Source: CAITWD01 sp963842065 (lineage in GTDB: Bacteria > Actinomycetota > Thermoleophilia > Miltoncostaeales > Miltoncostaeaceae). Taken from it: a stretch of DNA of 64,000 bases. This document shows, in pieces, positions 45,167 to 54,026 of this stretch. The position numbers were made by a program, and so were the translations under genes. The notes beneath the pieces are model-generated. The model ran no database searches, was not told the DNA's origin, and saw only the letters and a list, made by a program, of their open reading frames with translations. The DNA lies in contig CAWJEW010000005.1 of the NCBI GenBank assembly GCA_963842065.1, positions 44,142 through 108,141 on the forward strand. Direction: 5' to 3'. The first letter of the stretch is position 1, and each line of letters opens with the position of its first letter.

Positions 45167-48090
45167 GCGGCGTCCCTCGCCCCACACAGCTGTAGATCAG
45201 CACGGGCCAGCAGGTCGTCGGTCGTCGCGCCCGGACGCCCGACGACGCAGCCGATCGACGCGGTCACCGTCAGCCCTGCCCGGACGGTGTCCCAGGGATA
45301 GTCGGCGATGGCATGCCGCATCCGCTGGCAGGCCCCTAACGCGTCATCTAGATCGGTGCCCAGCAGCACGATGGCGAACTCCTCCCGCCCAAAGCGTGCC
45401 AGCAGGTCGGCGCCGCGACTCGATCGGCGCAACACGCGGGCGCAGGCCCGGACGACGTCGTCCGACAGTGCGTGCCCGCCGTTGCCGTTGCCGTCTCCGT
45501 TGCGCGGAGCGGCAAGCTCCAGGTCGAACAGGGCCAGGGCGACCGGACCGGTGCTGGTCGCGACCAGCTCGCCGAGCCGTGCGTCGAAGTTCCGGCGGTT
45601 GGGAAGCCCGGTCACCGGATCGAGCGGTCCCTCGGAGGCTGGGCGTGGGACGTGCGTCCGGGGCTCCATCCCATTCGGGCGCCGGGCGCCGTGCGCCGTG
45701 CCGCCGCGCGCACTCGCACCAGCCCGCACGTCTTCGAGCGTGTGAATGCGACGTTCGGCGGCGAGTGCACCGGCCAGATCGCCGGTCGCCTCACTCAGCG
45801 TGCTCGTGACTTCGAGGGCCCGTCGAAGACCATCGCGATCGCCGGCCTCCTCGAGCAGACGCACGGCGCGCTGCACGGCGACGAGGCCATCGCGTGTGCG
45901 CCCCGCCGCGTTGAGCGCATGGGCGGCGTGGGTCAGGCCGGCACCCTCGGCCCGCGGGTCACGGGCCTCGCGGGCCGACAGCACCGCGATTCTCAGGTGC
46001 TCCAGCGCGCCGAGCGGTTGGTCGAGCCCGATCAGGGCGCGCCCGGCGATCCGCGACGCGGCGCCACGCGTGACGCAGTCGTCGGCGGCGCACGTCGTGG
46101 CCGCGTCGCGGGCAAGGTCCACCGCCCGTGCGTATGCGGCCTCGGCGTCGTCGCGGTGCCCGGCCGCGAGTGCCCGGTCCCCGAGCGTGCACTGGCCCTC
46201 GGCGGCGCGCATGAGCACCGAGGCCGACGGCAGGCGTTCATCGGCGCGCCCGAGGGTATCGGCCGCGTCTGGTACGAGCTCGAGCGCCCGCACAGGTGTC
46301 TCGAGTGGCGGGTGCACGCTGGCGGCCACCTCATGCAACGCCGGCGCTGGTCGGTCTGCGGGCAGCCGCACGCCGGGGGCCTCGTCATCTGGAACCTGCC
46401 CGGGATCCGGCGGGGCCGGGTGCGCGCCGGGAACGTCGTCGGGTACCCGCACGAGATCGAGCTCGGCAGGGTGCAGCGGTGCGGCCACGCCATCGAGCGT
46501 CCCGTCCAGGTCCTCGTTGATGGCGTCCACGCTCGCGGCGAGCGCGGGCGTGGGCTCCGCCGCCTGCGCATCGCCCCGTCCGCGGAGCACCGCAAGGCCG
46601 CGGCGCGCGTCGCGGATCGTCCGCGGCCGGATCATCCCGACCAGCACCCCGGCAACCAGGAAGGCCCCGAGACCGCAGGCCACGGACACCCATAGGCCGA
46701 GGCTGCGCGTGGCGAAGGCACCCGCGACCATCGCGGCGCTGGCCAGGGCGCTTGCCCCGACGCGCGCAAGGCCACCCCGTGTGATCACGTGATGCCCCAC
46801 GATGACGAGCACCATCGCGACGTTGACCAGCTCGGTGGCCACGAGGCTCGCGGCCGCCCCGAGCGCGCCGTTGCCGTAGTGGGTCTGGGTGTACGGGATC
46901 AGCACCAGGTTGAACAGCGGGTTGATGATCGTCATCGCCACCATCACCCAGGTCCCGGTGGTCTGGCGCTTGGCCGCGATCAGCACCTGGTTGAGCATGA
47001 TGTTCAGGAACATCGGCGGAATGCAGAGCCCGAGCAGCATCAGCACGCCGATCGCCGGCGTGTAGGGCGGGCCGTACAGGACGTGGATCACCGGCGCCGC
47101 GCCGATGATGGTCGCCGCCCCGATCGGCAAGCCCAGAATCAACACCAGCTCGACCGGCTTGCGCGCCGCCGCGCGCAGCTGCCGGGGATCCTCTTCGAAC
47201 GCCTGCACGAGCCGCGGCAGCCACGCGGTCGCGATCATCACCGGCAGGAACATCATCGTCTGGAACAGGCGCGTCGGGACCCCGTAGTATCCGACCGTCT
47301 GGGGGTTGGTCATCAGCGACAGCAGCACGGTGTCGATCCACAGATAGACCAGGAAGAACAGCCCGAACGCCCAATAGGCGGCCGAGCCGCGGGTCATCTG
47401 CGCCAGCGCCCTCGGCGAGGTGCGGAACGACACCCGCGCCAGGCGCGACCACCAGACGGCGGTCGCCCCCAGCACGATGAGCGCGATCACCACCCAGCTG
47501 GCGGTGATCCCAACCGCGCGCACGCCGATCAGCGCCAACAGGATCCCTGCCAGGCTCTGGCCGGTCTTGTTGATCACGTCGGCGTAGGCGAGGTACTCCA
47601 TCCGCTCGACCGCCTGGAACCCGGCCTGGTAGGGCTCGCAGATCAGCAGGATCAGCGCCGCCGCCGAGGCGAGGTAGATCACGATGGCCTGATCGCGCGG
47701 CGTGTGGGCCACGATCGTGTAGAGGAATGCAGCGGCACAGAACACCGGGATCATCACGAGCCGCAGCGCGAGCGCCGTGCCGACCAGCCGCGGGGCCGCC
47801 TCCGGGGCCACGACCATCTCCCGCACGAGGTAGTTGCGCGTACCGAGGCCGACCAAGATGCCCAGGATCCCGGCGACGCTCATGGCGGCAACCAGCACGC
47901 CGAGCACCGACGGTCCCAGGATCCGCGGTACGACGACGGTCCAGGCGAGGGTGACCAGCCACGTCACGGCCTGCCCGCCACCGAGCGCGCCGAGGTTGCG
48001 GTAGATCTGGCGCGTCGGCTCGGCCGCGTGGGCCACAGGGGCGTCCGGTTCGGCGGTGCGCAGGCCTGGAGTGGCGGTGCTCGCGACCAC
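45163..48090 (-). CDS. Wzx-like flippase fused to TPR and GGDEF domains
   Basis: This is a 975-residue protein with an unusual architecture. Residues about 25-470 form a polysaccharide flippase of the MATE/Wzx type with about 12-14 helices (YRNLGALGGGQAVTWLVTLA, LLICEPYQAGFQAVERMEYL, GYYGVPTRLFQTMMFLPV). An acidic Pro-rich linker follows to about 625, then TPR-like helices (627-790). The C-terminus, from DPVTGLPNRRNF at 824, is a GGDEF domain whose signature reads RFGREEF (901-905), with ASIGCVVG after it. The second Gly is replaced by Arg, so diguanylate cyclase activity is doubtful. GTG 48090 has GGAG just upstream. It sits in the glycan operon, suggesting signalling control of export. Confidence 0.85.
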   Translation of the reverse strand: MVASTATPGLRTAEPDAPVAHAAEPTRQIYRNLGALGGGQAVTWLVTLAWTVVVPRILGPSVLGVLVAAMSVAGILGILVGLGTRNYLVREMVVAPEAAPRLVGTALALRLVMIPVFCAAAFLYTIVAHTPRDQAIVIYLASAAALILLICEPYQAGFQAVERMEYLAYADVINKTGQSLAGILLALIGVRAVGITASWVVIALIVLGATAVWWSRLARVSFRTSPRALAQMTRGSAAYWAFGLFFLVYLWIDTVLLSLMTNPQTVGYYGVPTRLFQTMMFLPVMIATAWLPRLVQAFEEDPRQLRAAARKPVELVLILGLPIGAATIIGAAPVIHVLYGPPYTPAIGVLMLLGLCIPPMFLNIMLNQVLIAAKRQTTGTWVMVAMTIINPLFNLVLIPYTQTHYGNGALGAAASLVATELVNVAMVLVIVGHHVITRGGLARVGASALASAAMVAGAFATRSLGLWVSVACGLGAFLVAGVLVGMIRPRTIRDARRGLAVLRGRGDAQAAEPTPALAASVDAINEDLDGTLDGVAAPLHPAELDLVRVPDDVPGAHPAPPDPGQVPDDEAPGVRLPADRPAPALHEVAASVHPPLETPVRALELVPDAADTLGRADERLPSASVLMRAAEGQCTLGDRALAAGHRDDAEAAYARAVDLARDAATTCAADDCVTRGAASRIAGRALIGLDQPLGALEHLRIAVLSAREARDPRAEGAGLTHAAHALNAAGRTRDGLVAVQRAVRLLEEAGDRDGLRRALEVTSTLSEATGDLAGALAAERRIHTLEDVRAGASARGGTAHGARRPNGMEPRTHVPRPASEGPLDPVTGLPNRRNFDARLGELVATSTGPVALALFDLELAAPRNGDGNGNGGHALSDDVVRACARVLRRSSRGADLLARFGREEFAIVLLGTDLDDALGACQRMRHAIADYPWDTVRAGLTVTASIGCVVGRPGATTDDLLARADLQLCGARDAA

Positions 48091-48092
48091 GC

Positions 48093-48725
48093 CTACTCCA
48101 GCATCGGGAATCCGCCGAGGGTGTAGCCGGTGGCGCGCTCGGGCCGCGTGCCGATCGACTTCGCCGGGACCCCACCGACGACGACCAGCTCGTCGACGCT
48201 CTTGGTGACGACGCTGCCGGCCGCCACGACCGACCCGCGCCCCAGCGTGACCCCAGGCAGGATGATCGCGCGCGACCCGATGAACACGTGATCGCCGATC
48301 GTGACGGGCCGCCGCTCCTCGGCAAAGTCTGGATCGGTCACGGGGTGCTCGGAGGTGAGGATCATCACCCCGGGTGAGATCGACACGTTCGCGCCGATGA
48401 CCAGGCCCCCACGGGTATCGAGCGTGCAGTCGCGGTTGATGTGCGTGTGGGGCCCGATCGCGATCTCGGCGCGCCGGATCTGGGAGGGGCCGTAGAACCA
48501 GACGTAGCAGCCCAAGTGCACGCCGGCGCCCTCGCCCATGCGGATGCCCAGGACGCGCGTCAGCCACAGGCGGCGCACCGTGAAGCTCGGGACGTTGGCG
48601 ACGATGTAGTTGGTCACGTAGTTGATGACCCGGATGGCGGCGACGCGCAGCCCGTCCCGGCGCGCCCGGAGGCCGAGCGGCGCGCGCGCGGCGAAGAGCC
48701 GGCCGACTGCCTCGCGGGTGGTCAT
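48093..48725 (-). CDS. Hexapeptide-repeat O-acetyltransferase (WcaF/NodL-like)
   Basis: This is a 210-residue acyltransferase with left-handed beta-helix repeats: IAIGPHTHINRDCTLDTRGG, VIGANVSISPGVMILTSEHP, VTIGDHVFIGSRAIILPGVT and GRGSVVAAGSVVTKSV, ending VVVGGVPAKSIG. The catalytic His is probably in TSEHP. It should use acetyl-CoA to acetylate a sugar hydroxyl on the polysaccharide precursor. Its ATG overlaps the stop of the ligase gene (ATGA at 48722-48725), and the flippase-GGDEF gene starts two bases after its stop. Its place between ligase and flippase fits decoration of the repeat unit. Confidence 0.87.
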   Translation of the reverse strand: MTTREAVGRLFAARAPLGLRARRDGLRVAAIRVINYVTNYIVANVPSFTVRRLWLTRVLGIRMGEGAGVHLGCYVWFYGPSQIRRAEIAIGPHTHINRDCTLDTRGGLVIGANVSISPGVMILTSEHPVTDPDFAEERRPVTIGDHVFIGSRAIILPGVTLGRGSVVAAGSVVTKSVDELVVVGGVPAKSIGTRPERATGYTLGGFPMLE

Positions 48726-50203
48726 GCGGCGCCGGCCGCGCGGTCGGTGGTGTCGGCGAGCCGCGTCGCGACCTCGGTCAGGCCGAGCAGGACCCCCATG
48801 CAGATGGCGATTCGGTAGAAGAAAAAGCCCTGGTCGTTGTAGCCCTGCAGGGTGTAGCAGACGATCATCGCCGCGGTCACCAGGCCGATGAGCGCCGCGT
48901 CGCGGTCGGCGCGGCGCGCCAGGCGGCAGGCGGTGATCAGGCCGACTCCGATCACGCACCAGAACGTGATCACGCCGAACAGGCCCATCCGCATCACCAC
49001 GTACAGCACGCCGTCATGCGGGATGTACGCGATCTCGGGGTCGGTGGAGGAGATGTTGGCGATGGGCAGGGCGTAGTCGATCGGGACGCCGAAGCCCTTA
49101 CCGAGGATGCCGCCCTGGTGGATGTTGAGGGTGAGATTCGCGTTCTCCTGGACGCGGTACAGGTCGCTGGAAGCGTCGCGCGGGTCCGGGCTGAAGAAGG
49201 AATGCACCGCGCGCGCCGGCTGGCCGAGCGTGCCGGTCTGGTTCCAGTAGACCGGCAGGTACACGCACAAGAACGCCGCCAGGCACACCCCCGTACGCAC
49301 GAGGAAGCGCCGCCGTTCGGGCAGCGCGATCGCGCCGACGATCCCGAGGACCAGAAGCCCCGCCGCCAGGAGGAGCCACGCCGTGCGGCGGCTGTTGACC
49401 ATTTCGCCAAGCACGACCAGCGGCAGCAGCCAGGTCGCCACGGTGCGCAGCCTGCCGGGCTGATCGAGCAGCCAGAGCGCGGCGGTGATGATCACCGACA
49501 GCGCAAGCAGGAACGCCTCCTCGTGACCGAGCACCGCATCCGGCCGCGGGTTCTCAGCGCGGACCGACAGGAAGGCAAGGAGTGCCTGCAGGGCCTTGAG
49601 CCCGCCGGTGATGATGATCACCCACAGCGTGGCGTGCAGCAGCGTGCGCGTACTCAGGAACGCCCGCACCAGCACGTAGGTCGCGGCCAGGTACAGGTAC
49701 GGCCGGATCTCCATCAGCGCCACGCGCGTGCTGCCGTTATGCGCCAGACCGACCAGCAACCCGACCAGCACGGCGGCCATCAGCCACGCGATCGCGTACC
49801 CGAGGGCGCTGCGCGGCAGGCGGGTGGCGCCCTCGGCGCCACGGACCATCAGCACCACCAGCAGCAGCGCGATCAGGATGTCCACCGAATTCCCGTGCAC
49901 GCCCGACGACACGCCGCTGAACAGCGGGATGTGGTCGGTGATCAGGCCGCTGACGCCCTGCACGGGCACCTGCTCGATCAAGAGCGCCGCCGCGAGCAGG
50001 CCTAAGAGCGCGATCCGCGGCGCCCAGATCGCGACCACCGGCACGAACGCGACCAGGCCCAGCACCAGCAGGTCCGCCGACTGACCGCCGTTGACCGCCT
50101 CGCCGGCGACGAGTCCGAAGACCACGGCCACGAACACCGCGCCGGCCATGACCAGGCCGAGCCCCGGGTCGCGCGCCAGCCGCGATTGGGGCACTACCGC
50201 CAT
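48722..50203 (-). CDS. O-antigen ligase/polymerase-like (Wzy/WaaL) membrane protein
   Basis: This is a 493-residue protein with about 11-12 hydrophobic helices and a large extracellular loop between them (SFFSPDPRDASSDLYRVQEN to FGVPIDYALPIANISSTDP). The loop contains the Wzy_C-type signature around SRRTAWLLLAAGLLVLG and HDGVLYVVMRMGLFG. This is the common pattern of O-antigen polymerases and ligases and of EpsE-type proteins. It should polymerise repeat units or transfer the chain on the outer face of the membrane. ATG 50203 lies within the last codons of the 46-residue gene. The stop overlaps the next ATG. Confidence 0.82.
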   Translation of the reverse strand: MAVVPQSRLARDPGLGLVMAGAVFVAVVFGLVAGEAVNGGQSADLLVLGLVAFVPVVAIWAPRIALLGLLAAALLIEQVPVQGVSGLITDHIPLFSGVSSGVHGNSVDILIALLLVVLMVRGAEGATRLPRSALGYAIAWLMAAVLVGLLVGLAHNGSTRVALMEIRPYLYLAATYVLVRAFLSTRTLLHATLWVIIITGGLKALQALLAFLSVRAENPRPDAVLGHEEAFLLALSVIITAALWLLDQPGRLRTVATWLLPLVVLGEMVNSRRTAWLLLAAGLLVLGIVGAIALPERRRFLVRTGVCLAAFLCVYLPVYWNQTGTLGQPARAVHSFFSPDPRDASSDLYRVQENANLTLNIHQGGILGKGFGVPIDYALPIANISSTDPEIAYIPHDGVLYVVMRMGLFGVITFWCVIGVGLITACRLARRADRDAALIGLVTAAMIVCYTLQGYNDQGFFFYRIAICMGVLLGLTEVATRLADTTDRAAGAA

Positions 50204-50334
50204 GCGACCACCCACACCGCCAGCAACAGCACGGCCGTGCTCCAGACCGCGACGCGCGTCGCGCGGCCGGTGGGCATGCCAACCAGCCCCAGCACGATGA
50301 ATAGCACCAGCAGGACCAAGCCCCAGCGGGTCAC
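50194..50334 (-). CDS. 46-residue two-helix membrane protein
   Basis: From GTG 50334 the frame encodes TRWGLVLLVLFIVLGLVGMP, GRATRVAV and STAVLLLAVWVVAWR, two short membrane helices with a basic turn. The stop lies 10 bases inside the start of the ligase gene, so the two should be translationally coupled. The composition is plainly that of a membrane protein and not of a chance frame. It may stabilise the Wzz/ligase complex. No family is known to me. Confidence 0.65.
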   Translation of the reverse strand: MTRWGLVLLVLFIVLGLVGMPTGRATRVAVWSTAVLLLAVWVVAWR

Positions 50335-50416
50335 GACGCACCGCCCGGCGTCGGTGCCGCGGGGGCCCGCATCGGGGTGGTAGAGCGCCTGGTCAGGGTG
50401 CGTTGCACGTCGGCTC

Positions 50417-51760
50417 CTAGGCGGGCGCACTGCGGGTGGCCCGGTCCCGCGGCGCCGCCTGATCGATGGTGAGCGTCAGGTCGTGGCCGATCCACGAGTG
50501 GTCCGACGCGGGCGCGCCGCCGTCGTCGGGTGCAGGACCGGCGAACTCGACGTACAGGTCGACGCCCTCGGGGGTCGTCTCCACCCGCCGGATCGTGCCC
50601 ACCTGGTGGGGCGCATCGTCCAAGCGCACGCGCGTGCGGCGCGAGATGCCGACGGACGCCGGCGGGGTCGCGACGACCCACACGACCCGCCGCTCGCCGC
50701 CGCTGCGGACGACCCGCACATCCCGCACGATCCCGGCAACGCTCGTCTCGGGCGCATCGGCGTCCGCGAGCGGCGCAGCGTCCGCGAGCGGCGCAGCGTC
50801 CGCGAGCGGCGCAGCGTCCGCGAGCGGCGCGGGGTCCGCGAGCGGCGCGGGGTCCGCGAGCGGCGCGGGGTCCGCGAGGGCGCCCCCGCCGTTGGCGTGC
50901 CCCGCGTGCGCCGTCGCCGGATCGGTTATGTCATTGCCGGCGGGCTCGGGCCGGCCCGCGCTCACCGGGGCGCCGTTCGCGGCGAGCTGCCCGGCGGCCT
51001 CGGCGGCCCCCAGATCGTCTTCGGCACCGGCGGTCGCTGCGGCGCGCCGCTTGCGCTGACGCAACATGACCAGGATCGCCGTGAGGATGATCGTCACCGC
51101 GATGCCCACCAGCAGCCCGATCAGCACCGACTCGAGGCGCTTGGACGTGCCGGTAGTCGGCCCGGCCGGGCTGCTCGGCGGGTCGAGGATCTTGAACGAG
51201 GCCTGGCTGGCCGCCGGGATCAGGGCATTGCGCTGCGCGACGAACGTGTTGACCATCGCCGTGAGCGTGCCCTTGGCGACCGCTGGACTCTGGGTCTGGA
51301 AGCTGATCGTCATCAGCTGCGGGCCGTCGACGGTCGTCGCGGTGCCCGACAAGAGCGCCGAGCGGATCCGCTGGCTCAACGACGGGGAGCCGTGCAGCAG
51401 GCCGGTCAGCCCGGACGGGGTGAGCGACGAGGGCGGATTGGACCGCAGCCACGCGGCCAGCGGCCCGCTGCTGGCGACCGCCTGGCGGAAGGAGTCGGTC
51501 AACAGGAGCTCGTTGAGCAGTGACTGCTCCTGGGCGGCCGGCGTCAGGGGGGTCTGGCCGTTGGTGGCCAGCGCCGCCTGCGCCGCCTGGGTTGAGGTGA
51601 TGTTGGACCAGATCGCCGCCTGGGACTGGTACATGCTGGGCGTCGAGAGGACGACCCAGATCGTGATGAGCAGCGCGAGCGGGATCGGGATCATCAGGAG
51701 CTTCCAGTGCCGTCGGAGCTCCTCCCGGCCGTCGCGGAGATAGGTCTTCCAGTTACGCAT
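50417..51760 (-). CDS. Wzz-like chain-length/co-polymerase protein with repeat linker
   Basis: This is a 447-residue protein. Residues 1 to about 225 match the Wzz layout: short cytoplasmic N-terminus (RHWKLL), membrane helix PIPLALLITIWVVLS, an extracellular helical part, a Pro-rich motif DPPSSPAGPT and a second helix (VLIGLLVGIAVTIILTAILVML). It then continues into a cytoplasmic tail with six tandem 6-residue units, and a small beta-rich C-terminal domain (VVWVVATPPASVGISRRTRV, VDLYVEFAGPAP). No kinase motif is present. It should set polysaccharide chain length. It is a paralogue of the next gene (51890-52759), which lacks the tail. Confidence 0.8.
   Translation of the reverse strand: MRNWKTYLRDGREELRRHWKLLMIPIPLALLITIWVVLSTPSMYQSQAAIWSNITSTQAAQAALATNGQTPLTPAAQEQSLLNELLLTDSFRQAVASSGPLAAWLRSNPPSSLTPSGLTGLLHGSPSLSQRIRSALLSGTATTVDGPQLMTISFQTQSPAVAKGTLTAMVNTFVAQRNALIPAASQASFKILDPPSSPAGPTTGTSKRLESVLIGLLVGIAVTIILTAILVMLRQRKRRAAATAGAEDDLGAAEAAGQLAANGAPVSAGRPEPAGNDITDPATAHAGHANGGGALADPAPLADPAPLADPAPLADAAPLADAAPLADAAPLADADAPETSVAGIVRDVRVVRSGGERRVVWVVATPPASVGISRRTRVRLDDAPHQVGTIRRVETTPEGVDLYVEFAGPAPDDGGAPASDHSWIGHDLTLTIDQAAPRDRATRSAPA
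50762..50878 (-). repeat. 18-bp in-frame tandem repeats in the Wzz-like gene
   Basis: Six full 18-bp units plus part of a seventh, differing mainly at the last three bases, encode repeated (A/P)APLAD blocks in the cytoplasmic tail. They split into three units of one type and three of another, which points to recent expansion. Copy number may vary between strains. Confidence 0.85.
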
Positions 51761-51889
51761 CGATACAGCTCCTTCGGAGCTCGCCCCGCGGTGGCGCCGA
51801 CCGCGGGGAGTCGTTTTTGCCCGTACTGGGCGCTGGGGTGCACCCCGTGGTGTGCGCGGGCCGTGCAGGTGGTGGGCGGTGTGGTTGGG

Positions 51890-52759
51890 TCATGGGTGTG
51901 AACCTCGGGGCCGGAGCGCGGGAGGATCGGGACGGGCTCGCGCGTGCGCCGTGGCCGACACCGCGATCGGGGCCCGCGCGCCCGTGCCGGGGATCCGGCC
52001 CAGGGTGGCGCGTGGCTGCGGGTCCGCGCCCGGCGCGAGGCCGCGCGCCGGCCGGCGGGTGGACTCGCCCACAAGCGTCAGGACGACGACCGCGAGGATC
52101 GTCACGATGAGGCCGGCCACCAGGCCGTAGAGCACCGTGGCCATGCGCTTGGTGGTGCCGCTGGTCGGCCCGACCGGCGTGCTCGGCGCGTCGAGGATCC
52201 GCAACGACCCCAGGTCGGCGGCGGGCACGAGGGCGGTGCGCTGCGCCAGAAACGCGGTGAGCATCGCGGTCAGGGTCCCCCGCGCCACACTCGGCCGCTG
52301 GGCCTTGAAGCCGATGGACAGCACCTGCGGTCCGTCGACGGTCGTCGAGGTACCCGACAACAGCGCCGAGCGGATCCGGTCAGACGGCCCCGGGGAGGCG
52401 CGCAAGAGCCCGATCAGCCCGGACGGGGTCAGCCGCGAGGCCGGGTGCTCCGCGAGCCACCCCGCCAGGGGGCCGGCGGTCGCGACCGCCTGGCGGAAGG
52501 AGTCGGTCGACAGCAGTTCGTCCAGCAGCGACTGCTCCTGGCCGGCGGGCGTCAGGCCGGTGGCGGTCGGCGCGGTCTGGGCCGCCTGCGCGGTCGTCGC
52601 GTCGGACCAGATCGCAGCCTGCGACTGGTACATCGTAGGCGTCGCCACGACGACCCATATGGTGATCAGCAGCGCCAGCGGGATCGGAATCACCAGCAGC
52701 TTCCAGTGCCGGCGAAATACGTCCCGGCCGTCCCGGACATAGGTCTGCCAGCGACGCAT
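51890..52759 (-). CDS. Wzz-like chain-length protein, short paralogue
   Basis: This is a 289-residue protein sharing its whole membrane-anchored half with the next gene: RDVFRRHWKLLVIPIPLALL, MYQSQAAIWSDATTAQAAQT, SFRQAVATAGPLAGWLAEHP, ALLSGTSTTVDGPQVLSIGF, DAPSTPVGPTSGT and a second helix. The cytoplasmic tail is short, basic and Pro-rich. ATG 52759 follows the Gfo/Idh stop with one base between. A tandem duplication explains the pair, with division of labour in chain-length control possible. The two genes are separated by 129 bp. Confidence 0.83.
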   Translation of the reverse strand: MRRWQTYVRDGRDVFRRHWKLLVIPIPLALLITIWVVVATPTMYQSQAAIWSDATTAQAAQTAPTATGLTPAGQEQSLLDELLSTDSFRQAVATAGPLAGWLAEHPASRLTPSGLIGLLRASPGPSDRIRSALLSGTSTTVDGPQVLSIGFKAQRPSVARGTLTAMLTAFLAQRTALVPAADLGSLRILDAPSTPVGPTSGTTKRMATVLYGLVAGLIVTILAVVVLTLVGESTRRPARGLAPGADPQPRATLGRIPGTGARAPIAVSATAHARARPDPPALRPRGSHP

Positions 52760-52760
52760 C

Positions 52761-54026
52761 TCAGTGGCCTTTCGACGCGTCGGCGCGCAGCACCACGTCA
52801 TGAATGGTGTCCGTCGCGCGCGCGGGGGCGGGATGCCCGACACCGCGATGCTCGGTCGCCGGGATGCTCACCTGCCGCAGCGGCGTGGCCGCACGCGGCG
52901 CGGCATCGAGGCGGCCGGCGTCGGCGTGCGCGCGCGCGGACTCGACGGCCTCGACGTCGGTTGGCGCAAGCGCGACGCGCTGGCCGGTGGCCAGCGATGC
53001 GTCGACCGCCTCGATCACCCTCACCACCTCCACGCCCAGCTGCGGGGTGCAGTGCGGCGCGGTGGCCGTGCGGATCGCGGTGCAGAAATCGGCGAGCTCG
53101 AGCGCCAGCGGCTCCGCCACGGAAATCCGCGGCGACACGATGTCGCCGGTTCGGTACGACAGCCGGTACTCGCCGAATGATGAGGGGTCCGGGAGCGAGA
53201 CGCCAGAGTCAAAGACGCGCACCGGCTCGTTCGAGGTGTCGTCGTAGACCACCATCGCCTCCGAGCCGACAATCGTGGTACGGCGCAGTTTCGACGGCGC
53301 GAGCCACGACAACTCGACTTGCGCGATCGTCTCCGACGCGTACTCGAGGTTGATGAACGTGACATCGGGCGTCCCCGGCATGATGCAGTTGCGGCTGATT
53401 GCCGACACGATCGTCGGCGTCTCCTCAAGCCAGAACTGCAGGATTGAGAAGTCGTGCGGGCCCAGATCCCAGACGACGCTCGCGTCGGTCTGGTGCAAGC
53501 CGAGGTTGACCCGGCTCGTCGAGACGAAGTAGATGTCGCCGAGCGTGCCGGCGAGGATCAGATCACGGACCTTGAGCACCGGTGGTGAGTACAGGAAGGT
53601 GTGGCCGGGCAGGAGCACCAGACCGCGCTGGGCCGCGGTGTCGGCCAGGGACCGTGCCTCCGCGCTGCTGCCCGCGAGCGGCTTCTCGACAAAGACATGC
53701 TTTCCGGCGCGCAGCGCGGCGTCCGCGAGCCGGTAGTGGGTCCCGATCGGCGTGGCGATCACGACCGCTTCGATCGCGTCGTCCTCGAGGACATCGGCGT
53801 AGTCGACCGTCGTCCGGCTCGTCGGATAGCGGCGCGTGATCTGGTCGAGGCGCTGCGCGTTCTGATCGCAGATCATCTGAAGGTCGGCGCCGCGGAGACT
53901 CTGCAGATTCCGCACGAGGTTCGGGCCCCAGTAGCCGAGGCCGACGACGGCGACCCGTACGGGGTCGTCCGCGAACTCGTCGCCGAAGGCGTCGGAGGGA
54001 TCGGTGGGACGTATGGAGACGCTCAC
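52761..54026 (-). CDS. Gfo/Idh/MocA-family sugar oxidoreductase
   Basis: This is a 421-residue NAD(P)-dependent dehydrogenase. The Rossmann motif is VAVVGLGYWGPNLVRNL, the conserved HVFVEKPLAGSSAEA contains the catalytic Lys, and the C-terminal alpha/beta domain has VVWDLGPHDFSILQFWL with a likely catalytic Asp/His. It should oxidise or isomerise a nucleotide sugar, as WbpB does when making the 3-keto intermediate of UDP-diacetamido-uronic acids. GTG 54026 overlaps the upstream stop (GTGA). The last 60 residues are Ala-rich and probably disordered. The adjacent aminotransferase and acetyltransferase support the pathway call. Confidence 0.85.
   Translation of the reverse strand: MSVSIRPTDPSDAFGDEFADDPVRVAVVGLGYWGPNLVRNLQSLRGADLQMICDQNAQRLDQITRRYPTSRTTVDYADVLEDDAIEAVVIATPIGTHYRLADAALRAGKHVFVEKPLAGSSAEARSLADTAAQRGLVLLPGHTFLYSPPVLKVRDLILAGTLGDIYFVSTSRVNLGLHQTDASVVWDLGPHDFSILQFWLEETPTIVSAISRNCIMPGTPDVTFINLEYASETIAQVELSWLAPSKLRRTTIVGSEAMVVYDDTSNEPVRVFDSGVSLPDPSSFGEYRLSYRTGDIVSPRISVAEPLALELADFCTAIRTATAPHCTPQLGVEVVRVIEAVDASLATGQRVALAPTDVEAVESARAHADAGRLDAAPRAATPLRQVSIPATEHRGVGHPAPARATDTIHDVVLRADASKGH

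Noticed and set aside
46789..48126. A 445-codon plus-strand open frame rich in His, Asp and Arg opposite the flippase
   Set aside because: It is the antisense reading of membrane-helix codons and has no ribosome-binding site or family match.
50762..50878. CRISPR-like array in the Wzz gene
   Set aside because: The 18-bp units have no spacers and are in-frame coding repeats.
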